64,000 nucleotides of DNA, taken from Bartonella sp. M0283 (GTDB lineage: Bacteria > Pseudomonadota > Alphaproteobacteria > Rhizobiales > Rhizobiaceae). The first letter of the stretch is position 1; each line of letters begins with the position of its first letter. The stretch is taken from NCBI RefSeq assembly GCF_016100455.1, contig NZ_JACFSK010000001.1, forward strand, positions 1,550,001 to 1,614,000. Reading direction: 5' to 3'. Both the position numbers and the translations under genes were made by a program. This document shows positions 7,382-16,465 of this stretch, in pieces. The notes beneath the pieces were generated by a model, which saw nothing but the letters and a program-made list of their open reading frames with translations, was not told the origin of the DNA and did not search any database.

Positions 7382-8665
7382 TTAATGTTTTTCAAGGACC
7401 GATATAAAAAAGCCGTCCGTATCTGTACTTGCCGGAGATAAAACCAGCCCATGTTCAGGGAATACCGGCCTTGGTGCATCTTTCCCGAAATGTTGCTGCC
7501 ACAAATTTTTCATGTCGATTTCTTTGAATTGCGAATTCTCGGCAAGAAAAGCCGCTATTTGTTTGTCATTTTCGGAAGAAAGCAGCGAACATGTAATATA
7601 GACGAGATGACCGCCAGTTTTGAGATAAGGTAAAGTTGCATTTAAAACGTTTTTCTGTTCAGCAATACGGCGTTCAAGCTGGCCTTCTGTCAAGCGCCAT
7701 TTGGCATCCGGACGGCGGCGCCACGTTCCCGTACCCGTGCAAGGCGCATCAAGCAGCACAATATCCATTTGCTCTTTTAATGCGTCAAGTTCACTTATAT
7801 TGACGTGCGGTTGAACATTGCGCACACCGGAGCGGCGCAGACGTTCAAAAATCGGAGCAAGACGGGCTTTTTCCGCGTCATAACAGTGAATTTGACCACG
7901 GTTTTCCATATCCGCCGCCATAGCCAATGTTTTTCCACCAGCGCCGGCACAATAGTCAAGCACTTGCATACCGACTTTTGCTCCGGCAAGTCTTGCGACG
8001 ATTTGCGATCCGAGATCCTGCACTTCAAAATAGCCTTTTTGGAAGGCCGGCTCTGCCTGCACATTAGGATGCCGTTTCAATTTCTCGATCGGTGGAATGC
8101 GTAAAGCGTTATCGAACCATGAGACCGGTTTGGCACCTGTTTGGGCAAGTTCACGCATAACCTTTTCGGGTTTTGCCTTCAAGCGGTTCACACGTAAATC
8201 AAGTGGTGGACGTTTTGCCAATGCGACAGCTTCATCAAGCCAATGGGAGCCGAAAATATCCTGAAATAGAGGAACACACCATTGCGGCAGGTTTCCCCGA
8301 ATATAATCGGGCGCTTCGTCAATATTTTTGGTGAGCCACATATTGCGGCTATGTTCACTCAATGGTTCCGGTGCAAAACGGTCTCCATCAAGACTACGCG
8401 CAAGTTCATCAAGCGAAAGCCCACCATCTTCCAACAATGCACCAAAGGCTATGTCATGCGGATCATAACTATCCATACGCCATTCAAGCAAATAACGTTC
8501 CCGCAAGGCGTCATAAACAATATTGCCGATTGCAGCCCTGTCACCCGCGCCAGCAAATCTATGCGAAAGTCCCCAGTCTTTAAGTGCTTCCGCAGCCGGT
8601 CGCCGACGCGATTTGATATCCTGCAATACTTCAATTGCCGCCTGAAGGCGCCCACCCAGTCGCAT
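7382..8665 (-). CDS. RsmB-family 16S rRNA m5C methyltransferase
   Basis: SAM-dependent RNA cytosine-5 methyltransferase of 427 residues, likely acting on 16S rRNA. The N-terminal 150 residues form a NusB-like helical RNA-binding domain. The catalytic domain shows SAM motif LDYCAGAGGKTLAMA, motif IV DAPCTGTGTWRRRPD with one catalytic Cys, and motif VI VYITCSLLSSEN with the second Cys. The motif IV sequence PCTGTGT differs slightly from the common PCSGTGT. It is first in a probable operon with the nucleosidase. Exact target position (C967 in E. coli RsmB) is inferred from the family only. Confidence 0.85.
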   Translation of the reverse strand: MRLGGRLQAAIEVLQDIKSRRRPAAEALKDWGLSHRFAGAGDRAAIGNIVYDALRERYLLEWRMDSYDPHDIAFGALLEDGGLSLDELARSLDGDRFAPEPLSEHSRNMWLTKNIDEAPDYIRGNLPQWCVPLFQDIFGSHWLDEAVALAKRPPLDLRVNRLKAKPEKVMRELAQTGAKPVSWFDNALRIPPIEKLKRHPNVQAEPAFQKGYFEVQDLGSQIVARLAGAKVGMQVLDYCAGAGGKTLAMAADMENRGQIHCYDAEKARLAPIFERLRRSGVRNVQPHVNISELDALKEQMDIVLLDAPCTGTGTWRRRPDAKWRLTEGQLERRIAEQKNVLNATLPYLKTGGHLVYITCSLLSSENDKQIAAFLAENSQFKEIDMKNLWQQHFGKDAPRPVFPEHGLVLSPASTDTDGFFISVLEKH

Positions 8666-8921
8666 AGTTTTTTCAATTCCTGCTTGATGTTCCAGTACAG
8701 GGAATAAACGAATTTATTAAAAAGGAAAACCGTTCACGAAAAAAAAGATCACGTTGATAGCTTTATTTATCACAGTTTGAAAAATGAAATCCGGAAGCTT
8801 TGTCGGAAAAGAGGAGAGCCTGACCGGTCGAAAAAGAAGCACATCAAAAAATGTCCAACATTGATAAGGTTTTACCAGCAAAACACATCAAAGACAGGCG
8901 GATCACAACGTGGCCTTGAAT

Positions 8922-9377
8922 TCAGGCCTTTTCAATTGTGAAAACACCATTATCGAAGGCAACCACTTTGACTTCCGTGCCCTCAGGAAGATCAGGCCCT
9001 TTGATGCGCCATATCGTATCATCAATACGGACGCGCCCTTTGCCATCGCGAACGGGTTCCTCAAGAACAACTTTTTTGCCAATGATCTGGTCGGTTCTCC
9101 TGTTTAATAACGGCTCGTCGGTTTCGCGGTCGCGGCGAAAAAAATTACGACCGATCAACACCATGATGATAGAAAATATCAGGAAAAAAATGACTTCCAC
9201 TTCCCAGTGTGCAATCCATGGCAGGTTGTAAAAAAGCAAAGAAACAAGTGCCGTCAACAGAGCACCGAGACCGAACCAGACAAAAAATACGCCCGGGAAA
9301 ATGAGTTCAAAAAGGAGCAGGATAAATCCTAATACAACCCAGTTCCATGCTCCCAAGGTCATCAATAAATCAAACAT
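8922..9377 (-). CDS. NfeD-family membrane protein
   Basis: A 151-residue protein with two or three N-terminal hydrophobic segments (WNWVVLGFILLLFELIFPGV and FLIFSIIMVLIG) followed by a soluble OB-fold domain around residues 90-150. NfeD proteins are encoded with SPFH/stomatin proteins and are thought to anchor or regulate them in membrane microdomains. The SPFH gene lies just upstream in the same direction, and AAGGAAC precedes the start codon, so the pair is probably one transcript. This is the short NfeD form lacking the N-terminal ClpP-like protease. Confidence 0.85.
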   Translation of the reverse strand: MFDLLMTLGAWNWVVLGFILLLFELIFPGVFFVWFGLGALLTALVSLLFYNLPWIAHWEVEVIFFLIFSIIMVLIGRNFFRRDRETDEPLLNRRTDQIIGKKVVLEEPVRDGKGRVRIDDTIWRIKGPDLPEGTEVKVVAFDNGVFTIEKA

Positions 9378-9567
9378 CCTTGTTCCTTCTGAAGGCCAGC
9401 TTTCACTGCGGATTATCTAGAGTCTTTGAACTTGTTAAAAAATTCAACCTTTTACAAGCGATGAAACTCCTTAGGGATTTTACCATATGCCGACTGGTCA
9501 AAACCGCTTGTTAAAGCTGCATGCGACAACCATGATAAAAACGCAATTTCCGGTTCTGCCAGAAACT

Positions 9568-10497
9568 TTATTTTTTCTCTTGTGAGGAACCGAAAACTTC
9601 TTTTGCAATGGCACCGATGCCACCAAGAGAGCCGATAAGCGATGAAGCTTCCATTGGCATCAACACAACCTTCTGGTTGTTGGCTGTACCAATAGAGGCA
9701 AGGGCATCGGTATATTTTTGCGCAACAAAATAATTGATTGCCTGAACATTTCCCTTCGCAATGGCTTCGGACAAAACCAATGTTGCTTTTGCCTCTGCTT
9801 CTGCCAGACGCTCACGCGCTTCTGCCTGCCGATAGGCGGCTTCCCGCTTTCCCTCTGCTTCCAGAATCTGTGCCTGTTTGAAACCTTCCGCCCGCAAAAT
9901 ATTGGCATTGCGATCGCCTTCGGCTTCAAGAACTTGTGCGCGCTTGTCGCGTTCGGCTTTCATCTGCCGGCCCATAGCGTCGACCAGATCACGCGGCGGC
10001 TGGATATCTTTTATTTCAATTCGGGTCATCTTCAAGCCCCATGGATGGGCTGCTTCATCAACCACATGCAAAAGCTTTTCATTGATCGTATTGCGGTTGG
10101 ATAAAAGCTCGTCAAGATCCATTGAACCGACAACAGTACGAATATTCGTCATATTGAGGTTTAAGACCGCATAATTCAAATCCGATACCTGATAGGCAGA
10201 TTGGGCAGCATTCAGCACTTGGAAAAACGCCACTGCATCAACTGAAACAGTTGCGTTATCGCGGGTAATAACTTCCTGAGTGGGAATATCAAGCACCTGC
10301 TCCTTCATATTGACGCGCGCGCCTATGCGGTCAAAAAACGGAACAATCAAATTAAGTCCCGGCATCAAGGTTTTGGTATAGCGGCCGAAACGTTCAACTG
10401 TATATTGATAGCCCTGCGGAACCTGCTTGATTCCCGCAAACAATGTTGCAACAACCAGCACAACCAACAACAATAAGGCGATATTAAAACCGAACAC
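9568..10497 (-). CDS. SPFH-domain protein, stomatin/QmcA-like
   Basis: An inner-membrane scaffold protein of 309 residues. An N-terminal membrane segment (IALLLLVVLVVATLFAGI) is followed by the SPFH core with VPQGYQYTVERFGRYTKTL and LDLPTQEV-type sequence. A long Ala/Glu/Arg-rich coiled coil covers about residues 175-245 and drives oligomerisation. Members form membrane rings that modulate FtsH or other proteases. AGGGAGAAG precedes the ATG. The 190-bp gap to the NfeD gene contains no obvious terminator. Confidence 0.9.
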   Translation of the reverse strand: MFGFNIALLLLVVLVVATLFAGIKQVPQGYQYTVERFGRYTKTLMPGLNLIVPFFDRIGARVNMKEQVLDIPTQEVITRDNATVSVDAVAFFQVLNAAQSAYQVSDLNYAVLNLNMTNIRTVVGSMDLDELLSNRNTINEKLLHVVDEAAHPWGLKMTRIEIKDIQPPRDLVDAMGRQMKAERDKRAQVLEAEGDRNANILRAEGFKQAQILEAEGKREAAYRQAEARERLAEAEAKATLVLSEAIAKGNVQAINYFVAQKYTDALASIGTANNQKVVLMPMEASSLIGSLGGIGAIAKEVFGSSQEKK

Positions 10498-10639
10498 ATT
10501 CTTCTCCCTTAAAAAATATCGAGATCAGTATTCGTATCGTTACAGTTTTATTTGCCAGCGGAAAGCTACAAACAGCGATGGTAGGCAGCTTTCCCCCGTT
10601 TAATGATCAATGCAAGTGTTTCAAAATGTCAGCAATAGT

Positions 10640-11635
10640 TCAAACCCAGCCCTGAAGCTCTCTTTTTACAAGATGGGCGATGACTTTCATGCCGTCTTCA
10701 CTGTCATTCAGGCAGGGAATATGGACAAAATTCACTCCGCCATTTTCTTTGAATGTCTTTTGCGCTTCATGGCCCATTTCATCGACTGTTTCCAAACAAT
10801 CAACGACAAAACCCGGATTGAAGACTGCGATAGATTTGACGCCTTCTTTCGCAAGTTTTTCAACGGTCGCGGCTGTATAAGGCTGCAACCATTCCTCAGG
10901 GCCAAAGCGTGATTGGAAGGACATAATGAGCTTGTTCTCGTCCATTCCAAGGCGTTTACGCAAAGCTTCGGTTGTGCGCACGCACTCTTCCGGATAAGGG
11001 TCACCCCTTTTTGCGTAGGATTGAGGAATACCGTGATAGGACGCAATGATCTTTTCCGGAACAAATTCGAGTGTCTTCAAATGTGTCTCGACCGAATGGG
11101 CGAGCGCGTCAATATAAACAGGATCATCACTATAAGGCGGAACAGAGCGTATAGCCGGTTGATAACGACGTTTTTCAAGGCTTGCGAATACTGCGTCGAG
11201 TACCGTTGCCGTTGTTGTCGCAGAATATTGAGGGTAAAGAGGGAAAAACAGAACTTTTTCGCACCCCTTCTCGATCATAGTGCCGAGTACCTCGTCAATC
11301 GAAGGCTTGCCATAGCGCATGGCCCAATAGACCTCGACATTCGTCTCATCAAGGAGCGGACCGAGCTTTTCAGCCTGAGCACGTGTATAAGTGCGCAAAG
11401 GCGACTCGTTCAATTCATAATTCCAGATACGCTTATAAAGTGCACCGGACTTTTTCGGTCGTACGTTGAGAACAATTCCATAGAGAATCGGGTACCATAA
11501 AATGCGTGGCCATTCTATTACCCGTCGATCTGACAAAAATTCACGCAAATATTTGCGAACATTTGTTGAATCGGTACCTTCTGGCGTTCCCAGATTAATC
11601 AGGAGAACGCCAACCTTACTTTTTTGATCTGCCAT
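10640..11635 (-). CDS. hemH: Ferrochelatase
   Basis: HemH inserts Fe(II) into protoporphyrin IX, the last step of haem synthesis, at the cytoplasmic face of the inner membrane. Family marks are the start VLLINLGTPEGTD, the signature region ASYHGIPQSYAKRGDPY with the metal-binding His, SFQSRFGPEEWLQPYT, and the acidic CLETVDEMGHEA block. The length of 331 residues is usual. It lies just downstream of omp10 on the same strand with a 30-base gap, so the two are probably co-transcribed. Confidence 0.96.
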   Translation of the reverse strand: MADQKSKVGVLLINLGTPEGTDSTNVRKYLREFLSDRRVIEWPRILWYPILYGIVLNVRPKKSGALYKRIWNYELNESPLRTYTRAQAEKLGPLLDETNVEVYWAMRYGKPSIDEVLGTMIEKGCEKVLFFPLYPQYSATTTATVLDAVFASLEKRRYQPAIRSVPPYSDDPVYIDALAHSVETHLKTLEFVPEKIIASYHGIPQSYAKRGDPYPEECVRTTEALRKRLGMDENKLIMSFQSRFGPEEWLQPYTAATVEKLAKEGVKSIAVFNPGFVVDCLETVDEMGHEAQKTFKENGGVNFVHIPCLNDSEDGMKVIAHLVKRELQGWV

Positions 11636-11665
11636 AAAATTCCAGTCTGATCTTTCCGTTTTTTA

Positions 11666-12040
11666 TTAAATTTTTCTGTTTAAAGAAAATTGCGAACCGC
11701 TGCTTGAGGTGCACAAGAGCTGCATCGAGTTGTTCGATATTGCGCAATTGACGCGTGAAACAGTTCCGCGCACGATGGAGCGCATCTCGATTTCGACAAG
11801 TTGCGGATTACTGAAACGATAATTTCCTTCTGAAAGCTTTTCTTTTGTATCGGACGAACGCGTCTCGAAGATACCGTTTCTGAACGACGATACGATACCA
11901 TTTTTATCGACCCACTGGCCGTCAATTCCTGTCGGAATATTCTGCACCGAAGGACGCTGGCCATAATTTTGTGAAAGATTACAAGCGGCAAGGGCAAAAG
12001 CCATTGCAGTAAGACAAAGAGTGGACGCAATAGGTTTCAT
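11666..12040 (-). CDS. omp10: Omp10-family outer-membrane lipoprotein
   Basis: A 124-residue lipoprotein with a signal peptide and lipobox LAAC, lipidated at Cys20. The mature part shares GIDGQWVDKNGI, SFRNGIFETR, LSEGNYRFSNPQLVEIEMRS and IVRGTVSRVNCA with Brucella Omp10, as recalled. Such proteins sit in the outer membrane as small beta-barrel-like lipoproteins; their exact role is not known. GGAGC lies 8 bases before the start. The neighbouring hemH supports the assignment. Confidence 0.85.
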   Translation of the reverse strand: MKPIASTLCLTAMAFALAACNLSQNYGQRPSVQNIPTGIDGQWVDKNGIVSSFRNGIFETRSSDTKEKLSEGNYRFSNPQLVEIEMRSIVRGTVSRVNCAISNNSMQLLCTSSSGSQFSLNRKI

Positions 12041-12305
12041 CAGGTTTGCTCCAAAAAACCGACATCAAGCGGCAAAAAAACAACTGATAACAGCTGTATC
12101 AACATGTTATAGCTCAATCAATATGTCGCTTTTGATGGAAATCAACGGAAAAGCTTTTTTTTTGGAAAAAATTCTCTTTTCTGTTGCATGTAATCATCAG
12201 ATTGATAGTAGTCTGACGCTTGCGGGGCAAACGAGGTACACCTATGTTTTGCAACCAAACGCCTATCTATGCGTTTTCGTCCTCACAAAGGAGATGATGA
12301 AAGCA

Positions 12306-13709
12306 ATGATGGGTCCTATACTAGTAGCAGCCGAAGACTATGGTAAACGAGCCAACACTTCTTCCATTCTTCGTGCTCTCGGATATCGTGTAATTGAAGC
12401 AGAAAATGGATTACGCACACTCGATTTGTTGCGTAAACGCCGTAATATTTCATTTGCATTGGTCGATTTGATGATGAGTGACCTTGGCGGAACCGATCTC
12501 ATTTCAACAATCCGCGTTACCGGATTTGCCGCCCCACTCGTTGTCATGTCCGATGTAGAAAATGAGGAACTCCTTCAGAAAAGTCTGAAGGCGGGTGCCG
12601 TTGATTATCTCGTTTATCCGATTACATCACTAAGATTGAGTGTGACACTCGGCAATCTCTCGATCAACAATACCTATGAGCGTGAAGTGCATTATATTCG
12701 TCGCCAACAGGAAAACCACTTGCGGTTCTCTGACCTTTACGCAAATAGTGAAGCAATGAAAGAGCCTTTTGAACGGGCAAAACAAGCTGCTTTATCGACT
12801 AAAAATCTTCTCATCGAAGGAGAAAAAGGAACCGGTAGAGAGACACTTGCCCGCGTTATCCACCACGAAAGTCCTTACGCAACAGGTAAATTTGTCCGTA
12901 TCCAATGTGTGCCGATTTCCGATCCCCTGCAGGATGCAAAAAAGTGGGAAACAAAAATTCTGCCGCATATCAATGCGATTGATCATGGAACAATTTGTCT
13001 TTGCGAGATCGACCGGCTTGAAATCAATCAGCAGAAACGGTGGGTGGATTTTCTGAAGAAACGCAAGGAAGCTGAAAAAGGCGAAGAACCCAAGTTCCGT
13101 TTGACAACTATTTCAACGTCACGGCTTCAGGGGCTTGTCGAAGACGGCCTGTTTCTGAAGGAATTCTACGATCTATTGAGAGAATGCCATGTTATTGTGC
13201 CCCCGCTTCGCGAACGGCGTGACGATTTTGCCGATATTGCACAGCGTGCTATTGAACATATTGTCGTTGAAAGTGGGCAGCCGCATGTACATGGTGTGGC
13301 AGGTTCGGCATTGTCGCTTTTATTGCAGCATGATTGGCCAGGAAATGTTGGTGAATTGGAAAATGTGCTTTTTCGTGCCGTATTGCTGAGCCAGGGACCA
13401 CTTTTAACAATTCGTGACTTCCCGCAATTGACCGGAAATCAGCTTGCCGATTTCAGAAGCAATGCACCGGTTGAAATAGCAGAAAAAAATGACCGGTATT
13501 CCGTTCATCTTATTGACGATAACGGTCAGGTTCGTGCCTATAATGAACTTGAACGGGAAATCATTGAACGCACAGTGAACCATTATCGTGGGCGCATGAG
13601 CGAAGCGGCCCGTCGCCTCGGAATCGGTCGTTCAACACTTTACCGCAAGCTTGATGAATATCATGCTGAAAGTCGAAAAGAGACCGAGACATTGCGCCGA
13701 GCAAGTTGA
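12306..13709 (+). CDS. Degenerate sigma-54-type response regulator (receiver, AAA+, Fis-type HTH)
   Basis: A transcription regulator of about 467 residues. The receiver domain (1-115) keeps phospho-acceptor Asp54 (ALVDLMMSD), but the usual Lys-Pro near residue 105 is Tyr-Pro. The AAA+ domain has Walker A GEKGTGRE (172-179) and a Walker B-like ICLCEIDRL. The GAFTGA loop that contacts sigma-54 is absent and replaced by an ordinary VPISDPLQDAKKW stretch. PPLRERRDDF and HDWPGNVGELENV remain. A Fis-type helix-turn-helix (AARRLGIGRSTLYRKL) ends the protein. The frame extends back to 12021, but AAAGGAG at 12287-12293 precedes a cluster of ATGs at 12294-12311, so the start is placed at 12306 (12297 is possible). 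It probably does not activate sigma-54. Confidence 0.85.
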   Translation: MMGPILVAAEDYGKRANTSSILRALGYRVIEAENGLRTLDLLRKRRNISFALVDLMMSDLGGTDLISTIRVTGFAAPLVVMSDVENEELLQKSLKAGAVDYLVYPITSLRLSVTLGNLSINNTYEREVHYIRRQQENHLRFSDLYANSEAMKEPFERAKQAALSTKNLLIEGEKGTGRETLARVIHHESPYATGKFVRIQCVPISDPLQDAKKWETKILPHINAIDHGTICLCEIDRLEINQQKRWVDFLKKRKEAEKGEEPKFRLTTISTSRLQGLVEDGLFLKEFYDLLRECHVIVPPLRERRDDFADIAQRAIEHIVVESGQPHVHGVAGSALSLLLQHDWPGNVGELENVLFRAVLLSQGPLLTIRDFPQLTGNQLADFRSNAPVEIAEKNDRYSVHLIDDNGQVRAYNELEREIIERTVNHYRGRMSEAARRLGIGRSTLYRKLDEYHAESRKETETLRRAS

Positions 13710-13759
13710 AAACGGGCAAGCTGAAAACGGGCAAGCTGAAAATAAGACTAAATAAGACT
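13701..13759 (+). repeat. Short tandem arrays, 15-bp and 10-bp units
   Basis: GAAAACGGGCAAGCT occurs twice in tandem at 13708-13737 with a partial unit before it (GCAAGTT, overlapping the regulator stop codon). AAATAAGACT follows twice at 13740-13759. No coding role is apparent. Confidence 0.8.
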
Positions 13760-13809
13760 GGCCAGCAAAGGTCGGCACAGCATAATTTTAATGCAGCATG
13801 ACGACTTGG

Positions 13810-13850
13810 TGGTGACAAATATTTTTGTCACCACTTTTTATTTGTTTTTC
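13810..13850 (+). terminator. Intrinsic terminator of the response-regulator gene
   Basis: GTGGTGACAAA (13810-13820) pairs perfectly with TTTGTCACCAC (13825-13835) around loop TATT, followed by TTTTTATTTGTTTTT. This is a textbook Rho-independent terminator. Confidence 0.9.
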
Positions 13851-13859
13851 ATTGACGAC

Positions 13860-14771
13860 AAAACGCAAGAACCAAAATTGCACTCGTAATTTGCTAACCT
13901 CAATCGATTTTTTCTATTTTTCTGTATAAGCGAAAGAACCGCCCGCCCCCTTCGCACTTCAGCTTATTGAGCAATAACGAAACTATCCTGTTTAACAAAA
14001 CAAACCTATGTTCGCGATTTTCATTTCGAAAGCGTACAAATTCGGACTTTCCTCCGCGTTGCGTTTTAATGCAAAATTCAATCCGCTTTTCACATAACGG
14101 ATTTTTAAACTGGCGATTATTAAAGTCGCCGATTGGTGAATGTGATTATTAATTATAGATTGACGAATTTTTTATGTTTGCCGCCGAGACAAACAATCAC
14201 CAGAGATAAAATTAAAATTTCATTTGCAAGTTCTGGTTGGAATATCCGTTAGAGAATATTTACAATGATAATCTGTTCTGCATTGGCCGCTTTTACGAAA
14301 TATTATTTGCACACTATTGTCAGGACATGTTGCGATTATCATTGCTTTCCAACGCCGTCATAACGCCCCCGTCAAGGCATCTCCAAGGCATCTCCAAGGC
14401 ATCTCATTGTCTCCACATAGATCAAAAACGAGGATTTTGACTTGTCTTGGGACGGTTCAATCCCAATATTAGAGATGAACCGGCAGAGATGCTGCGCAGA
14501 AATATGTCAATAAAAAGAAAAAATTAACCATCGTAACAAAATGTTACTGAGTTTTTGATATTTGTTCTCTTCTGTGGCATTTTTGCCATGGTATAGTCGT
14601 ATTTGACCAGCACCATTGTTTTGCTGGCTCACATATAAAGCTGCTGTTAACCATTCTGGGTTAGGCTTTACTAACTATAAAGCCGATTTCAGATGGTCGG
14701 GGAGCGAGTTAATTGAACACCACGTTTTGATTATCGCGTCTCATCCGCGGGTAACAGGGCAGGTTTTACGA
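13860..14771. other. Long gene-free spacer before the DUF882 gene
   Basis: About 900 bases with only short, atypical frames and stop-rich AT-rich sequence. It contains the 11-bp triplicate at 14373-14405. A TTTTGACTTGTCTTGGGACGG stretch follows near 14433, with no tRNA or recognisable RNA gene. The promoter for the DUF882 gene should lie near the 3' end. Confidence 0.5.
14373..14405 (+). repeat. Triplicated 11-bp unit CAAGGCATCTC
   Basis: Three exact copies of CAAGGCATCTC stand head to tail in a gene-free region, with a weaker fourth (ATTGTCTCC) after them. This is probably slippage-prone intergenic DNA, one of several such arrays in the window. Confidence 0.85.
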
Positions 14772-16331
14772 ATGGTGGTTGACGGTTTGAAAAAATCATT
14801 TTGGACATTTCGTCGTTTGTCATTGGCCTTCATGGCAATGGGTACAGCTTTGTCCTTTATGTTGACACCGGTTGCAGCAAAGGCTGAAACAAGGTCTTTG
14901 AAGCTCTATTACGTCCATACCGGTGAAAAAGCCGAAATTGTTTTCAAACGCGATGGCAAATATGATCAGGCCGGTTTGAAGCGGCTCAATGTGTTCTTGC
15001 GTGATTGGCGGCGCAATGAACCAACGAATATGGATCCGCGTTTGTTCGATCTCATCTGGTCTGTTTATCGCACCAGCGGGTCGCGCGAATATATCAATGT
15101 TGTTTCCGCCTATCGTTCACCGGCAACCAACAATATGTTGCGTTCACGTTCGCCCAATAGTGGCGTTGCCAAAAACAGTCAGCATACGCTTGGCCATGCC
15201 ATGGACTTCTATCTACCTGATGTCAATCTCGCCAAATTGCGTGCTATCGGTTTGAAACAACAGGTTGGCGGTGTGGGCTACTATCCGCGTTCTGGTTCGC
15301 CTTTCGTACATATGGATGTGGGCAATGTGCGCCATTGGCCGCGTATGAGCCGCAGCGAGTTAATGGCATTATTTCCCGATGGCAAGACTATGTATATACC
15401 AAGCGACGGCAAACCGCTTGCTGGATATAATGAGGCAAAAGCCGAATGGCTCGCCCGTCGGGGAGCACCGGTTGTTTATGCCAGTGCAGCACCTGCTCCT
15501 CAAAAACGCGGTTTTTTGAGCAGTCTTTTCGGGCGTAGAAATTCGCAAGAACAATCAACCGAGCAACCTGTGCGCGTTCAACCGAGTGCTCCGGTCATAG
15601 CCGAAGAGCCAAAGACAACGACAGTGGTTTCATTACCCAAAAAGGACGCACCCCTTCCCGAATCTTCGCCTTTGCGTGGCAAGAACATGAAACCGACAGA
15701 CGAAGACGAGGAAGAGACCAACGACGCACCGGTTATGGCTTATGCTAATGTACCGGTACCGACCTTCAAACCGGATGAAGGCGAGGATAAAGAGACGACA
15801 GTCAAATTGGCGTCGGTTCCTTTGCCGGAATCAAGACCTTTGCGTCAGGATGAGGCTGATAAAGTTGCCCTTGCTATCGCCAACAATGGGGCTGAGACCG
15901 AAAAGTCGTCTGATAAGGTTCCGGGGGACGATTTGACTGCACTGATCGAAGCAAACGAGATCATCGCTGTACCGGATGACGATTATGAAGAAGACGATGA
16001 TTATGCAGATGCGGATGATGCCCAATCTCCGGACAGTTCAACTGTTGCAGCACTTGACACAAACAAATCTGCTGAAGCACCCAAAACCGCACCGAAAGTC
16101 GACCGCCCTGATGAAGAAGACGTGAAAAATATCATTTCGGAAAATGAAAATAGAATACCGGCTTCTTTAACAAATTCTGATACGCTCGGTCCCGATGAGG
16201 AATTGCGTAAAGTACCGAATGTGGTCTTTGTTTCCGGTCTGGAGAAAAAGCAGGAAGTTTCGCGGGTTGCAGAACTTAGAGGTCGTGCGATCGACTTCCA
16301 CGCTGTAGCACGTATCAACGACACATATTGA
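14772..16331 (+). CDS. DUF882 / M15-family murein peptidase with long acidic tail
   Basis: Probable periplasmic cell-wall peptidase related to E. coli YcbK/MepK. An N-terminal signal/membrane segment (LSLAFMAMGTALSFMLTPVA) precedes the peptidase domain at about residues 35-200. That domain contains SAYRSPATNNMLR, the zinc-type motif SQHTLGHAMDFYLPDV and SPFVHMDVGNVRHWPR, which supply the expected His/Asp ligands. The remaining ~300 residues are low complexity, Pro- and Asp/Glu-rich, including DDDYEEDDDYADADDA, and may be an extended periplasmic linker or wall-binding tail. The frame opens at 14616, but the ATG at 14772 starts directly before the signal peptide. Confidence 0.85.
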   Translation: MVVDGLKKSFWTFRRLSLAFMAMGTALSFMLTPVAAKAETRSLKLYYVHTGEKAEIVFKRDGKYDQAGLKRLNVFLRDWRRNEPTNMDPRLFDLIWSVYRTSGSREYINVVSAYRSPATNNMLRSRSPNSGVAKNSQHTLGHAMDFYLPDVNLAKLRAIGLKQQVGGVGYYPRSGSPFVHMDVGNVRHWPRMSRSELMALFPDGKTMYIPSDGKPLAGYNEAKAEWLARRGAPVVYASAAPAPQKRGFLSSLFGRRNSQEQSTEQPVRVQPSAPVIAEEPKTTTVVSLPKKDAPLPESSPLRGKNMKPTDEDEEETNDAPVMAYANVPVPTFKPDEGEDKETTVKLASVPLPESRPLRQDEADKVALAIANNGAETEKSSDKVPGDDLTALIEANEIIAVPDDDYEEDDDYADADDAQSPDSSTVAALDTNKSAEAPKTAPKVDRPDEEDVKNIISENENRIPASLTNSDTLGPDEELRKVPNVVFVSGLEKKQEVSRVAELRGRAIDFHAVARINDTY

Positions 16332-16366
16332 TTTTGTCGTCGTAAATAGTTTGATCTTTTATCAAG

Positions 16367-16400
16367 GCCTTATCCGGTTCACTCCGGATAAGGCTTTTTT
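16367..16400 (+). terminator. Intrinsic terminator after the DUF882 gene
   Basis: GCCTTATCCGG (16367-16377) pairs with CCGGATAAGGC (16384-16394), loop TTCACT, followed by six T. Strong intrinsic terminator. Confidence 0.93.
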
Positions 16401-16413
16401 CATCTTTTTTCTC

Positions 16414-16444
16414 TTGACCTTCCCATAAGGGGAACCATTATCTC
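16414..16444 (+). promoter_or_regulatory. CueR/HmrR-type copper-responsive promoter of copA
   Basis: The sequence TTGACCTTCCCATAAGGGGA begins at 16414. It contains the dyad TTCC-N7-GGAA inside a -35 (TTGACC) to -10 (TATCTC, 16439-16444) spacer of 19 bp, the elongated spacing typical of MerR-family activated promoters. Position, 22 bases before the copA start, and gene context agree. No cueR/hmrR gene is present in the window, so the regulator would act in trans. Confidence 0.75.
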
Positions 16445-16465
16445 TTGATGTGAAAGGTGCGTTTC

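Noticed and set aside
12021-12305. N-terminal extension of the response regulator
   Set aside because: The extra 95 residues overlap the omp10 start and are unlike a receiver domain; a good ribosome-binding site lies before the ATG cluster at 12294-12311.
14430-14480. tRNA-like segment with GGTTCAATCCC
   Set aside because: Only the T-arm-like part fits; no acceptor, D or anticodon stems can be built around it.
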